From contig SMWF01000048.1 in the NCBI GenBank assembly GCA_004357385.1, positions 1-59,900 of the forward strand: DNA of 59,900 nucleotides, written 5' to 3'. Of the stretch, positions 16,507-24,913 are shown piece by piece; the stretch's first letter is position 1; each line of letters begins with the position of its first letter. The DNA is from Gammaproteobacteria bacterium (GTDB lineage: Bacteria > Pseudomonadota > Gammaproteobacteria > Pseudomonadales > Azotimanducaceae). Both the position numbers and the translations under genes were made by a program. The notes under the pieces are model-generated. The model was not told the DNA's origin. It searched no databases and saw only the letters and a list, made by a program, of their open reading frames with translations.

Positions 16507-16781
16507 GCCTGAAATTTCTTGCTCAACGCGAATGAGGGGCCTCCTTCGCAGTAAGCATAGACCAGAACGTGGCTCCTTTACTCTCGACGAATCGCTGCCC
16601 AGGGTGACCTCATTGAAAAACAAGGAATTGGACATCCATCAAAGTTTGGGACACCTATCGTCGCCCGGGCCACCTAGCCGGATCGACATCCAGACCCAAT
16701 ATCGCCATCACTGGGTTGACGCTATTGAAGGGCTGCCGAGCTTCGGGTGTTTCCGCCGCCGGACGTACTGATGGACAGTAT
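16507..16781. other. Intergenic region containing repeat copy B
   Basis: It separates the thioredoxin-fold lipoprotein from the small secreted gene. Apart from the repeat at 16628-16662 nothing gene-like is seen, and no T-rich terminator is evident. Confidence 0.5.
16628..16662. repeat. Dispersed palindromic repeat, copy B (half unit)
   Basis: Reads TTGGACATCCATCAAAGTTT then GGGACACCTATCGTC. It shares the TTGGACATCCATCA core and the GG(G/T)ACACC(C/T)AT tail with the copies at 10771, 36866 and 54291. No opposing arm is obvious here, so this is a single half-unit. Confidence 0.7.
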
Positions 16782-17111
16782 TTAGCTGGGGCTTCGTCCG
16801 TGGCCGCCCCGCTCGCCTCTGCGAGCCCTCGCTGCAGTACGCTCCTCGTCGCTCATCGACTTCCAACGTCTGCGCATCTCGGAGCGCTTTGCGTCGGGTT
16901 CCTCGGCGCTCATGGATTCCCATCGGCCCCGCATTTCCCGATGTTTCGCCTCACGTTCCTCCGGCGACATCGTTTCCCACGCCGCGCGTCGCTGTTCCTG
17001 GGATTTCTGGTCGCCGTGAGCAAGAACGGGCATGCAGATGAACGCCAATGCAAGCGCAACACCCGCGCTGAGGTTTCTTGTTAGTGATCCGGAAGCAGTA
17101 AACATCTTCAA
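16782..17111 (-). CDS. Small secreted protein with internal W-x-x-M-S repeats
   Basis: 109 residues: a signal peptide (LTRNLSAGVALALAFICMPV, then LAHG) followed by a highly charged Arg/Glu-rich domain. The domain is three tandem copies of a ~20-residue unit, AAWETMSPEEREAKHREMRG / RWESMSAEEPDAKRSEMRR / RWKSMSDEERTAARARRGE. The pattern R-W-x-x-M-S-x-E-E resembles the DUF3106-type periplasmic helical repeats. The function is unknown; a periplasmic helical hairpin or scaffold is likely. The start may be ATG 17111 or ATG 17105. Confidence 0.7.
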   Translation of the reverse strand: MKMFTASGSLTRNLSAGVALALAFICMPVLAHGDQKSQEQRRAAWETMSPEEREAKHREMRGRWESMSAEEPDAKRSEMRRRWKSMSDEERTAARARRGERGGHGRSPS

Positions 17112-17180
17112 AGGTCCTTATCGTTGTCTTAGACCCTATAACGCAGCATGTGGATACTGGTTGACCTTGATGACGTTCGC

Positions 17181-18554
17181 TCAGATCGACCGATGTGGCC
17201 CCCGTGGCGCCAGCCGCCCGCGCCCGGGAACTGCAGTGATCTCACCCGCCTCTGCTACGACTTCTCCGCGGCTGATCGTCCAGCGGGGCCAGCCCGTGAC
17301 TTTCCAACCGTCGTAGGGGGAGAAGTCAGAGCGACTGTGCATCGACTTGCCGTCGACGGTTCGGGTGGCGTGCGGGTCCCACACCACCAGGTCGGCGTCC
17401 GCCCCGACGGCGATGGTGCCTTTGCGCGGATACAGACCGAACAGCTTGGCGGCGTTGGTGGACGTCACCGCAACGAACTGCTCGAGGCTCAGGCGACCGC
17501 TGTGCACGCCCGATGAGTAGAGCATCGGCAGGCAGGTCTCCAGGTCGGCGACCCCTTGTTTGAACTCGGCCGGGTTATCGACCGCTTCCAGCTTATCGGC
17601 CAGCATCCACGGTGCGTGGTCAGTCGCCAGGGTATCGATTCCACCCAGTTGCAAACCGGCCCACATCGCATCCACGTCGACGGAATCACGCAGGGGCGGC
17701 GCCCCGGCGTACTTCGCACCTTCGGCTTCGTCGAAACGCTCGCGCGTGAGGTGTAGATACAGCGGCCGGGTCTCTACGTAAATTGGCAAACCACGACGGC
17801 GTCCGTCGCGACACGCAGCCAGCGCCCGTTCGCTGGAGAGGTGCACCACGTACACCGGACAGCCCGTCGTCTCCGCGAATCCCACCGCGCGTTGGGTCGC
17901 AACCACTTCGGCCTGCAACGGCCGCGAATCGGGGAAGTAGCGCGCCTCGGTGTGGCCGTCTGCAAGCAGCAACTTGCAGCAGCAGTCGATAATGGCTGCG
18001 TCTTCGCAGTGAATCAACGAGATGCCGCCGGCTGATGCGACCCGCTGCATGGCGTCGAGATACGCGGGAACGTGTTTGTCGAATCGATGAAATGACAGAA
18101 AGATCTTGATGGACGTATGGCCCTGCGCATGCAGCGGCGCGATGCTTTCAAGGTTCTTCTCGTCCGGATCCATCAGTACCGGGTGCAGGAAATAGTCTGT
18201 CAGGGCCATGCGGTCGGCTTCCGCGCTGTCGTGCGCGATCGCGTCGGCGAGCGTTTCGTTGTGCCCGGGAAAGCTGATGTTGCCGATGCTGGTGATTCCG
18301 CCGGCCAGCGCCGCACGCGTGCCGCTTTCGAAGTCGTCGACCCATGCCCAACCCTCGGCTTCACGGGTGGGTGGCGTCAGGTGCACGTGGGGGTCTATAC
18401 CGCCGGGCGTGATGATCAGTCCGGATGCGTCGAGTTCCCGCGGGGCTTTCATCGGCCCGCCGAGTTGGACGATTTCTCCGGCCTCGATACCGATATCGAC
18501 CCGCGAACTGCCACCCACGGTTACGGCTGTTCCGTTGCGAATTACCAGGTCCAT
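17181..18554 (-). CDS. Dihydropyrimidinase/D-hydantoinase-type amidohydrolase
   Basis: 457 residues from ATG 18554. All ligands of the binuclear metal centre are visible: H56 and H58 (DPHVHL), the lysine to be carboxylated K150 (SIKIFLSF), H182 (IHCEDA), H238 (VVHLSSE) and D312 (ATDHAPW). The PRKGTIAVGADADLVVWDP closing block is typical. It hydrolyses cyclic amides (dihydropyrimidines, hydantoins); natural substrate unknown. A longer frame to 19166 lies antisense to the SDR gene and is not real. It is divergent from the SDR at 18690 with a 135-bp shared upstream region. Confidence 0.9.
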   Translation of the reverse strand: MDLVIRNGTAVTVGGSSRVDIGIEAGEIVQLGGPMKAPRELDASGLIITPGGIDPHVHLTPPTREAEGWAWVDDFESGTRAALAGGITSIGNISFPGHNETLADAIAHDSAEADRMALTDYFLHPVLMDPDEKNLESIAPLHAQGHTSIKIFLSFHRFDKHVPAYLDAMQRVASAGGISLIHCEDAAIIDCCCKLLLADGHTEARYFPDSRPLQAEVVATQRAVGFAETTGCPVYVVHLSSERALAACRDGRRRGLPIYVETRPLYLHLTRERFDEAEGAKYAGAPPLRDSVDVDAMWAGLQLGGIDTLATDHAPWMLADKLEAVDNPAEFKQGVADLETCLPMLYSSGVHSGRLSLEQFVAVTSTNAAKLFGLYPRKGTIAVGADADLVVWDPHATRTVDGKSMHSRSDFSPYDGWKVTGWPRWTISRGEVVAEAGEITAVPGRGRLAPRGPHRSI

Positions 18555-18689
18555 GTCAGGTGCTTCTTCGGGAGGGAGACCTGACCATAGTAGAACTCGG
18601 CGCATTAGGGGAGCCCGCCGACTCCGTCGCTGTGTTGGAATTGTGAGACACTCGAAGGCACCACGCACGAGGAACATAGGACGCTTGCA

Positions 18690-19466
18690 ATGCAGTTGGA
18701 CGGAAAAATCGCCGCGATCACGGGTGGTACAGCCGGCATCGGTCGCGGAATTGCCGAGGCATTTCTTGCCGAGGGGGCCAGCGTCACGCTGATGGCGCGC
18801 AATGAAGAGAAGGGCCAACGTGTGCTGGACGAGTTGGGGGTGGGTGAACGTTGCCGCTTCATTCGCGGTGATGCGATGGTGCAGGCAGATGTGGAAAGGT
18901 TTGTCGATGCCACGATAGACCAGTTCGGCCGGATTGACGTGCTGGTGAACAATGCCGGTGGCGCAGGGGACATGCAGCCGGTGTACCAGTTGTCTGACGA
19001 GGAGTTCGATAGTTGCATGAAATGGAACGTCTATTCGACGTTCTGGGCGAGCCGCCGCGCGCTGCAGTCGATGATCGCGCAACAGTGGGGACGCGTAATC
19101 AACATCTCCTCCACTGAAGGCAAGGTTGGTAAGCCGGTGTTCACGGCCTACACGACGGCGAAACACGCGGTCAACGGCATGACCAAATCCATGGCCCAGG
19201 ACGTAGGCACGATGGGCGTTACGGTGAATGCGATCTGCCCCGGGTTGGTGATCACGGACATCGTCAAAGACAACGGTCCTGCGACCGCCAAGTCGATGGG
19301 CCTGAGCTTCGATGAGATGGTGGATCTTTTCGCCCAGGAATCCGCCATCAAACGGCCTAACACGGTCGAGGAGGTTGCGGCGATGGCGGTGTTGCTGGCG
19401 TCCGACGCCGGTGCCGGAATCACCGGTGCCACGCTGAGTGTCGATGGTGGGAGCGCGCCCTACTAA
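18690..19466 (+). CDS. Short-chain dehydrogenase/reductase
   Basis: A 258-residue classical SDR: TGGTAGIGRGIAEAF for the cofactor, NNAGGAG, then SST..YTTAKHAV with the Y-x3-K catalytic pair. It ends GITGATLSVDGGSAPY, the usual C-terminus of the FabG-like group. MARNEEK after strand 2 points to NADP(H). RBS AGGA lies before ATG 18690. It is first in a plus-strand run with the GST and the tandem-barrel protein. Ketone or alcohol substrate unknown. Confidence 0.9.
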   Translation: MQLDGKIAAITGGTAGIGRGIAEAFLAEGASVTLMARNEEKGQRVLDELGVGERCRFIRGDAMVQADVERFVDATIDQFGRIDVLVNNAGGAGDMQPVYQLSDEEFDSCMKWNVYSTFWASRRALQSMIAQQWGRVINISSTEGKVGKPVFTAYTTAKHAVNGMTKSMAQDVGTMGVTVNAICPGLVITDIVKDNGPATAKSMGLSFDEMVDLFAQESAIKRPNTVEEVAAMAVLLASDAGAGITGATLSVDGGSAPY

Positions 19467-19550
19467 CCTGCGAACGGCGGATCGCTACTGCGACGCTGGA
19501 TGGGTGGAATACTAACGTACACTTGGCCGTTGCTGGAATGAGGGCGAACC

Positions 19551-20195
19551 ATGATCACGCTGTATGGCCGACGCTCTTCCTGCAACGTGCAGAAAGCGAT
19601 GTGGGTGTTGAACGAGCTGGACGTGGCCCATGAGCACATCGAACTGGGGGGTGATTTCGGCGGGCTCGATGCGCCGGAGTTTCTGGCCATGAACCCCCAC
19701 GGTCGCGTGCCTGTGCTGCGCGACGACGATGTCGTGGTTACCGAAAGCGATGCCATCGTGCGCTACGTCGCCGCCTGTTACGGGGAAGGCGTTTTGTGGC
19801 CAACGGATCCAGCGCAGCGGGCGGCCATCGATCAGTGGCTCGGCTGGACCACGACGACCTTGCAACCACCGTGGATCGAACTTTTCTGGCGCCTGGTGCG
19901 AACGCCCGTCGAGAAGCAGAATCCCAAGTTGATAGCACGGCTGACGGCTGCATCGATCGCCCAGTTCCAGTCACTCGAGGCGCAACTCGTGCACCATGCC
20001 TACATTGCGGGCGAAGCGTTCAGCCTGGCCGATATTCCGGCGGGCATGACGCTCTATCGGTGGTTCGAGATGGAGATCGACCGGCCCGCCATGCGGCATG
20101 TAGAGCGCTGGTACGAAGCGTTGCAGGAACGTCCGGCGTACCAGGCGTCGATCTGCATTCCGTTTCCGGAACTGGTCGGTAAACTGGAATACTAG
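19551..20195 (+). CDS. Glutathione S-transferase
   Basis: 214 residues. The thioredoxin-like N-terminal domain begins MITLYGRRSSCNVQKAMWVL with SSC as the catalytic Ser/Cys site. NPHGRVPVLRDDDVVVTESD is the cis-Pro and gamma-glutamyl-binding loop (ESDAI). The helical C-terminal domain ends with the AGEAFSLADIPAGMTLYRW N-capping block. Such enzymes conjugate or reductively process electrophiles with GSH. GAGGGCG precedes the ATG. It is separate from the GST at 26357 and not a close copy. Confidence 0.9.
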   Translation: MITLYGRRSSCNVQKAMWVLNELDVAHEHIELGGDFGGLDAPEFLAMNPHGRVPVLRDDDVVVTESDAIVRYVAACYGEGVLWPTDPAQRAAIDQWLGWTTTTLQPPWIELFWRLVRTPVEKQNPKLIARLTAASIAQFQSLEAQLVHHAYIAGEAFSLADIPAGMTLYRWFEMEIDRPAMRHVERWYEALQERPAYQASICIPFPELVGKLEY

Positions 20196-20304
20196 GAACA
20201 ACGGTAAAGCGTAAGGGGGCGACCAGGTCACGCGCATGGCCAGGATCTGGAACGCTCCCTGGGCTCTGAACGAGTTGAGCTGGTCGTAACTGCGGGAACC
20301 TGGC

Positions 20305-20925
20305 ATGGCCGATTCTGGTGTCTACGTGTTCGAGCGGGTCCAGGGACCGGGAAGGACTTCGCGGGAAGTGCACGACGCCACGAGGTCCACGGTGCAAAGC
20401 GAACTGGATGCGTGTGGGGGCCATCTGTGGGGTGAATTCAACGGGCTCTTCGGGGTGGGGTCCAACGAGCGGTTTGTGGTCAGTTGGGTTCCGGAAGACG
20501 CGCTGGAGGGCACGAGCTTGATGTGGTCTTCGGCGCCCGACATCGCTGTGCTCGAGCGGCATGTTCTGGTCCCAACCGTCAGGCCGTCGAGCCCGCAACC
20601 CCTGTCGGAACCAGGGTTGTACGTGTTCCGTTTCTTTGTTGTCGACAATGTATCGGTCGATGAAGTGACGCGATTGTCGCAGGAGGCGTGGACCACCTTC
20701 GAGGCGACCAGCGACTACCGCGCCGAGCCAAAGGCATTGTTCTGCCAGGCGGACCGCGACGCCGAGCGCGGGGTGATGCTGCTGGTGACCTGGTACGACG
20801 GCTTCGGATCCTGGGAGACGTCGAGACAACCGGCACCGGCGGCGCGCGAGAATTTCCTGCGCCGTCACGAGTTGACCCATGGCACCATCGCGTATGCAAC
20901 GCGTCTGGTGATCGGCGAACCGTAG
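20305..20925 (+). CDS. Uncharacterised protein, probable tandem dimeric alpha/beta-barrel
   Basis: 206 residues, no signal peptide. Two similar halves begin GVYVFERVQGPGR (residue 6) and GLYVFRFFVVDNV (about 103). Each continues with a helix and two strands (ERFVVSWVPED; RGVMLLVTWYDGFG). This resembles a duplicated ferredoxin-like (ABM/NIPSNAP/EthD) fold. No catalytic motif is recognised and the family is unknown to me. It follows the GST on the same strand and may share its transcript. Confidence 0.6.
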   Translation: MADSGVYVFERVQGPGRTSREVHDATRSTVQSELDACGGHLWGEFNGLFGVGSNERFVVSWVPEDALEGTSLMWSSAPDIAVLERHVLVPTVRPSSPQPLSEPGLYVFRFFVVDNVSVDEVTRLSQEAWTTFEATSDYRAEPKALFCQADRDAERGVMLLVTWYDGFGSWETSRQPAPAARENFLRRHELTHGTIAYATRLVIGEP

Positions 20926-20962
20926 TCTCGGCTCACGCCGAGGCGGCTTCAGCGAACCCGGG

Positions 20963-21454
20963 TCAGCGGTAGAATATGTGGCCGCCGATTCGTACGGTGC
21001 GATCGCGGCTTCTCAACCAGGGTGATTTGATTGCGGTGCTGTGAAAGAACAGCGCGCCGTGCGTCGGATCCTTCGGACGCACTCGAAGCATATAGTCGGC
21101 GGTGGTGAGTGCGGTGTTCCATTGCGGACGAGCCCGCGGCACGTCGCTCTTGCCATCGCACCACCACGAGAACTGGCAGGGCGGCGATTCGCCTCCTTGC
21201 CTGACCACCGCGCAAGCGCGGTTGGGAAAATCACGGCTCGCCACCCGGTTCAACACGACCGAGCCGACGGCGAGCATGCCGCGCTCACCTTCGCCGCGGG
21301 CTTCCCAGTACATCGCAAGCGCCAGGCATCGTTGTTCCGCGGCGTCGACCTGGCGTGAACTCTCCCGCGTGGCACGGGTAGACGGGGTGGATGCGCAACC
21401 GGCGATCAGCGCCGAAACCAGAATGATTGCAACGTAATTTTGCATGGGTGCCAT
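20963..21454 (-). CDS. Cell-wall hydrolase, SleB type (lipoprotein)
   Basis: 163 residues with lipobox LIAGC (Cys20). The hydrolase_2 domain shows LALAMYWEARGEGERGMLAV with the catalytic Glu of the EARGE motif, GSVVLNRV, the CQFSWWCDGK block and the C-terminal ALFFHSTAI. Relatives are peptidoglycan lytic transglycosylases/amidases related to SleB. The lipid anchor puts it in the periplasm, where it would remodel peptidoglycan. It is convergent with the gene at 20305; a short CTCGGC/GCCGAG hairpin lies between them (20927-20942). Confidence 0.82.
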   Translation of the reverse strand: MAPMQNYVAIILVSALIAGCASTPSTRATRESSRQVDAAEQRCLALAMYWEARGEGERGMLAVGSVVLNRVASRDFPNRACAVVRQGGESPPCQFSWWCDGKSDVPRARPQWNTALTTADYMLRVRPKDPTHGALFFHSTAIKSPWLRSRDRTVRIGGHIFYR

Positions 21455-21619
21455 GACCTCGGGGTCATCGTAGATGAGCTATAGCGCGGATTAACGCGAC
21501 CCCGGTCACAACTTCGTGCGCGCGGTGCGGCGTTCAGGGTTCAGACAGTTTCGATTCATTCTCGGTTCAGGCGCCACAACGCATTCTGACGTCGCATCCT
21601 GCTGGAAAAGGACCAGACG

Positions 21620-22051
21620 ATGAATACAGCCAGACAATCTGTTGTTACCAGAGACGTTGCGCTCAGACACCGCGCGAAATGGCTTGCCACGGCGGGGCTT
21701 GCGTTGAGCCTGACGATTCCGTTGAGCGCCAGCGCCGGCCACGATGGCGACGCGGCAATCAACCTGCTGGTCGGCGCGACGGTCGCCTACGCGCTGATCG
21801 ACGCAGTGGACGGGTTCGACAACGATCGGAACCGGCGCCATGGCGGCGGTCATCGGCGCAAGCATCGCTCTGCCCGGCACGACGATGCGCATCGCTATTT
21901 CCGCGGCGGTTATCGCCACGGCGATTACCACTGGCGTCACTATCTGCACCAGGAGCGCCACCATCGCGGGCATGCGCTCCGACACGGCTACCGGCACGCC
22001 TATGAGCATCAGCCACGCACCTATGCGCCCCACTGGTACGCCCACCGCTGA
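21620..22051 (+). CDS. Small secreted histidine-rich protein
   Basis: 143 residues. AAAGGA lies just before ATG 21620. After a basic leader comes a signal peptide (WLATAGLALSLTIPLSASA), a short hydrophobic stretch (INLLVGATVAYALIDAV) and a C-terminal ~75 residues very rich in His, Arg and Tyr (HRRKHRSARHDDAHRYFRGG and similar). Such domains bind divalent metals (Ni, Zn, Cu), so a periplasmic metal buffer is possible. A minus-strand frame over the same DNA is rejected because only this one has an RBS and export signal. Confidence 0.65.
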   Translation: MNTARQSVVTRDVALRHRAKWLATAGLALSLTIPLSASAGHDGDAAINLLVGATVAYALIDAVDGFDNDRNRRHGGGHRRKHRSARHDDAHRYFRGGYRHGDYHWRHYLHQERHHRGHALRHGYRHAYEHQPRTYAPHWYAHR

Positions 22052-22089
22052 TCATCAACGGGGTGCATCTGGAGAAAAAAGGGGGTGAA

Positions 22090-22116
22090 ACAAGGGCCAG
22101 CGTGGCTGGCCCTTGT
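22090..22116. terminator. Strong GC-rich hairpin, likely terminator between convergent genes
   Basis: Perfect 12-bp stem ACAAGGGCCAGC / GCTGGCCCTTGT with a 3-nt loop. It lies between the His-rich gene and the convergent DUF2161 gene. The stem is symmetrical and could serve both directions, but no long T-run follows. Confidence 0.6.
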
Positions 22117-22159
22117 CTCGTGGAGCAACCGCGTGCAAGGAGATTGGAAGCATTCCAAT

Positions 22160-22852
22160 CTATTTCCCGGATCCGCCCTCTGCGAATAACCGCAGCTCGT
22201 CTTTACCTTGTTCGGTGAGTCGATAGTGCCCGCGCGAGACGCGCTCAAACCATCCGTAGTGGTTCTTCTGAACAATGCTTGCGGCGTTCTTCATGCCGGT
22301 AATCTCCCTGATTGTCGGCAGCGGGCAATCCCCATGCTCGGCCACGCAGGCCGCCACCTGAAGCACCTGCTGTCTATAGGCTGTCATGATTTTTCGACCG
22401 GCAGTTCCGCCCGGGTTTGGATCGCCCTTCCGGTTCGTAAATTCGTCATGCAATGCTTTCGACTTTTCGGGTCGTTTGCGGGGTCGGTAAGGTCCGGGGT
22501 CCACCAACACATCGACCCTGGTTGTTCTGGGGCCAAAATAGACCTGAATCAGCCCGAGCCCCAACCGGCGACATAATTTTCTCACCGAGTTGTGGTGCTG
22601 GTTCAGTACGTTGCTGGAGGTAGAGGACGCAGGGACCGCCAGGTAAACCCTGTCCGATAACGCCAGGCGGTCGATCCCTTGCAAAAGGAGCTTGAGACTA
22701 AAGGACTTCTTCAGCTCAACCAACACGGTTTCCTTTTCTGGATGGGAGGCGACCAGATCCACGCCGTTGATCTCCCCTTTGACCGTGTAGTCTCGAGCCT
22801 CGAGGTAACGCTTGATCGGTTCGTACAGTTCGGTCTCAAATTGAACGGACAT
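22160..22852 (-). CDS. DUF2161 protein: PD-(D/E)xK nuclease-fold with C-terminal winged helix
   Basis: 230 residues from ATG 22852, 7 bp after the amidase stop codon. The core VDLVASHPEKETVLVELKKS (about residues 30-50) gives the D...ExK catalytic layout of the PD-(D/E)xK fold. VYFGPRTTRVDVLVDPGPYR is a DUF2161 hallmark. The last ~65 residues (PTIREITGMKNAASIVQKNH, then GWFERVSRGHYRLTEQGK) form a winged-helix-like domain. It may act on DNA; no methyltransferase or defence partner is adjacent. The overlong start at 22993 would lie inside the amidase. Confidence 0.75.
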   Translation of the reverse strand: MSVQFETELYEPIKRYLEARDYTVKGEINGVDLVASHPEKETVLVELKKSFSLKLLLQGIDRLALSDRVYLAVPASSTSSNVLNQHHNSVRKLCRRLGLGLIQVYFGPRTTRVDVLVDPGPYRPRKRPEKSKALHDEFTNRKGDPNPGGTAGRKIMTAYRQQVLQVAACVAEHGDCPLPTIREITGMKNAASIVQKNHYGWFERVSRGHYRLTEQGKDELRLFAEGGSGK

Positions 22853-22859
22853 CGGTGGG

Positions 22860-24341
22860 CTACTGCCTTTCTCTCGGTTCCAGGGTTGGGATGAACCTGG
22901 GCGCGGGAAACTCCCCGCGGACCTGTTCGAACACCGTGGCGATATCGATGAGTTGCTGCTCCTCGCCGGGCTTCCCGATGAACGAGATTGCAACCGGCAG
23001 TTCGAGGATCAACCCGGCGGGGACGGTAATGCTGGGATAGCCGGAGACGGCCGCGATCATCGCGCTGTCCAGCAGGGAACGATCGCCATGCACCCGGTCA
23101 GTCTTCCACGCGGGCGCGTTCGAGGGGGCGATCAGCGCATCGAGTCGATGAGTGGCGAACAGTGCCTCCAGCCGAGTACGCACCAGCGCTCCGCTGGCCG
23201 CGAGCGCCGCCTTGTAGGCAGGGTCATCCAGCCCGTTTTTCGCTTCCGCGGCCAGGAACACGTCCTGACCGAAGTGCGGCATCACTGTTTCCGCATGGGC
23301 ATCGTTGTAGGCGATGAGGTCGGCGAGTGAGGTCTGGGCTGCGCCCGAGGACTCCAGATACTCGTTCAGCCCGGCTTTGAACTCGTAGAGCATAACCTCG
23401 AATTCCGCGTTGCTAATCGCTTCGTTCGTTCGCACCTTGATCGGGTCGATCAGTTCCGCACCGGCGTTGCGCAACATCTCCAACCAGCGATGATATTCGG
23501 CTTTCACGCGGGGGCGTTTATCAGCGCCGTAGTAGTCGCGGATCACACCGAGTCGCAGCCCGGAGAGGTCGGTGGCATCGGTGGTGTAGTCCACGGCATG
23601 GTCCAGCAATACCGTCAGCAGGGACGCCGCGCCTGCGACCGTGCGCGCCATGGGGCCTGCGGTATCCTGGCTGGCCGCGATGGGAATGATGCCCTGCTGA
23701 CTGACCAGACCAAGGGTCGGTTTGATGCCGACTACGCCGTTCAATGCTGCCGGACAGACAATCGATCCATCGGTCTCGGTTCCGACGGCCAGCGGCGCAA
23801 GTCGCGCGGCGACGGCGACGGCTGAACCGCTGGACGAGCCGCAGGGATTGCTGTCCAACACGTAGGGGTTGTGGGTCTGGCCGCCGAGGCTGCTCCAACC
23901 GCTGATCGAATCCGAGGCCCGAAAGTTCGCCCACTCGCTGAGATTGGTTTTGGCGAGAAGTACCGCGCCCGCGGCGCGCAACCGCGCGACCAACGGTGCA
24001 TCCGCGGCGGCGTGATGTTCGGCCAGTGCAAGCGACCCCGCACTGGTGGCCAGCGAATCGGCGGTATCGATGTTCGCCTTCAGGACCACCGGCATGCCGT
24101 GCAGTGGGCCGATCGGACCGTGTTCGGCAAACGCCCGATCCAGGCCGCGTGCAATCTCGAGGGCGTCGGGATTGACTTCGATGATCGCGTTGACGGCTGG
24201 CCCGGCTTGGTCCAGCGCCTCGATACGCGACAGGAACACCTCGCTGACACGTTCAGCGGTTAGCGCGCCCTCGGCCAGGTGCTGCTGTAATGCTGGCGCA
24301 GGCAGCGCCGTGATCTCCTCGGGACTGAGCGCTTGGTCCAT
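22860..24341 (-). CDS. Amidase signature-family hydrolase
   Basis: About 493 residues from ATG 24341 (an alternative ATG lies nine codons earlier). The Ser-cisSer-Lys triad is evident: the Lys in MPVVLKANIDT, the cis-Ser in NPCGSSSGSAVAVA and the nucleophile Ser in GTETDGSIVCPA. A long C-terminal substrate-cap region ends SGYPSITVPAGLILELPVAI then SFIGKPGEEQQLI, as in the PurA-like/6-aminohexanoate amidases. It hydrolyses a carboxamide; no signal peptide. It overlaps transcriptionally with DUF2161 downstream. Confidence 0.9.
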   Translation of the reverse strand: MDQALSPEEITALPAPALQQHLAEGALTAERVSEVFLSRIEALDQAGPAVNAIIEVNPDALEIARGLDRAFAEHGPIGPLHGMPVVLKANIDTADSLATSAGSLALAEHHAAADAPLVARLRAAGAVLLAKTNLSEWANFRASDSISGWSSLGGQTHNPYVLDSNPCGSSSGSAVAVAARLAPLAVGTETDGSIVCPAALNGVVGIKPTLGLVSQQGIIPIAASQDTAGPMARTVAGAASLLTVLLDHAVDYTTDATDLSGLRLGVIRDYYGADKRPRVKAEYHRWLEMLRNAGAELIDPIKVRTNEAISNAEFEVMLYEFKAGLNEYLESSGAAQTSLADLIAYNDAHAETVMPHFGQDVFLAAEAKNGLDDPAYKAALAASGALVRTRLEALFATHRLDALIAPSNAPAWKTDRVHGDRSLLDSAMIAAVSGYPSITVPAGLILELPVAISFIGKPGEEQQLIDIATVFEQVRGEFPAPRFIPTLEPRERQ

Positions 24342-24490
24342 AGTCGTGGTACACGCGCCCAAATGCACAGACGACTGCGAGCGCTACTACGATTGCGATG
24401 GGCGTAGCGTACGCCTGGATCGTCCGCGGTTCATTCACACCTGGTGTATCCTCGGTCGTACACACACGATTCCAGCCAACGGATAGCGAC

Positions 24491-24901
24491 ATGAAACTGA
24501 CAGTCGACAAGGGATTTTTTCGGACCAAAGAAGATGTCCTGGACGATATCCGTGCGTCAGGCTTCTGGCCGACCACCTATATCTCCGATGCGTCACCGGA
24601 GTTGCCGCTGCACTGGCATGATGGCGACATCATCGGCTACGTGATGGAGGGGGAGACCTACCTGTTGGATGAAAACTCCGAACGCATTCCGCTGCAGGCC
24701 GGCGATCGGCTCAATATTCCAGCGGGCGCGGTGCACGCAGAGGGAGAAGTCACCGACAAAGTGGTCTACATCGTTACGATGCGAAAATGCATCCCGATGA
24801 TGGAGGGGCTGATGATGCTGGACCCGGCAGCCTATCCCGACCCGACCCATCTTCAGCTGGATCCGGCATTGCTTGCCCAGTTGATGCCCTCGAGTTCCTG
24901 A
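24491..24901 (+). CDS. Single-domain cupin protein
   Basis: 136 residues from ATG 24491. Cupin motif 1 is LHWHDGDIIGYVMEGETYLL and motif 2 GDRLNIPAGAVHAEGEVTDK, giving a possible metal site from H.H...E and the later H. No second domain is present. It may be a small dioxygenase, isomerase or storage-type metal protein. It is convergent with the gene at 24914 and divergent from the amidase. An upstream extension to 24398 is unconserved. Confidence 0.8.
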   Translation: MKLTVDKGFFRTKEDVLDDIRASGFWPTTYISDASPELPLHWHDGDIIGYVMEGETYLLDENSERIPLQAGDRLNIPAGAVHAEGEVTDKVVYIVTMRKCIPMMEGLMMLDPAAYPDPTHLQLDPALLAQLMPSSS

Positions 24902-24913
24902 CGGTACCTCGAG

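Noticed and set aside
18555..19166. Long N-terminal extension of the hydantoinase (a 661-codon frame reaching 19166)
   Set aside because: The extension is antisense to the SDR gene and lacks conserved sequence; the enzyme starts at ATG 18554.
21506..22045. 179-codon minus-strand ORF over the His-rich gene
   Set aside because: Hydrophobic pseudo-segments arise from the complement of His codons; only the plus strand has RBS and signal peptide.
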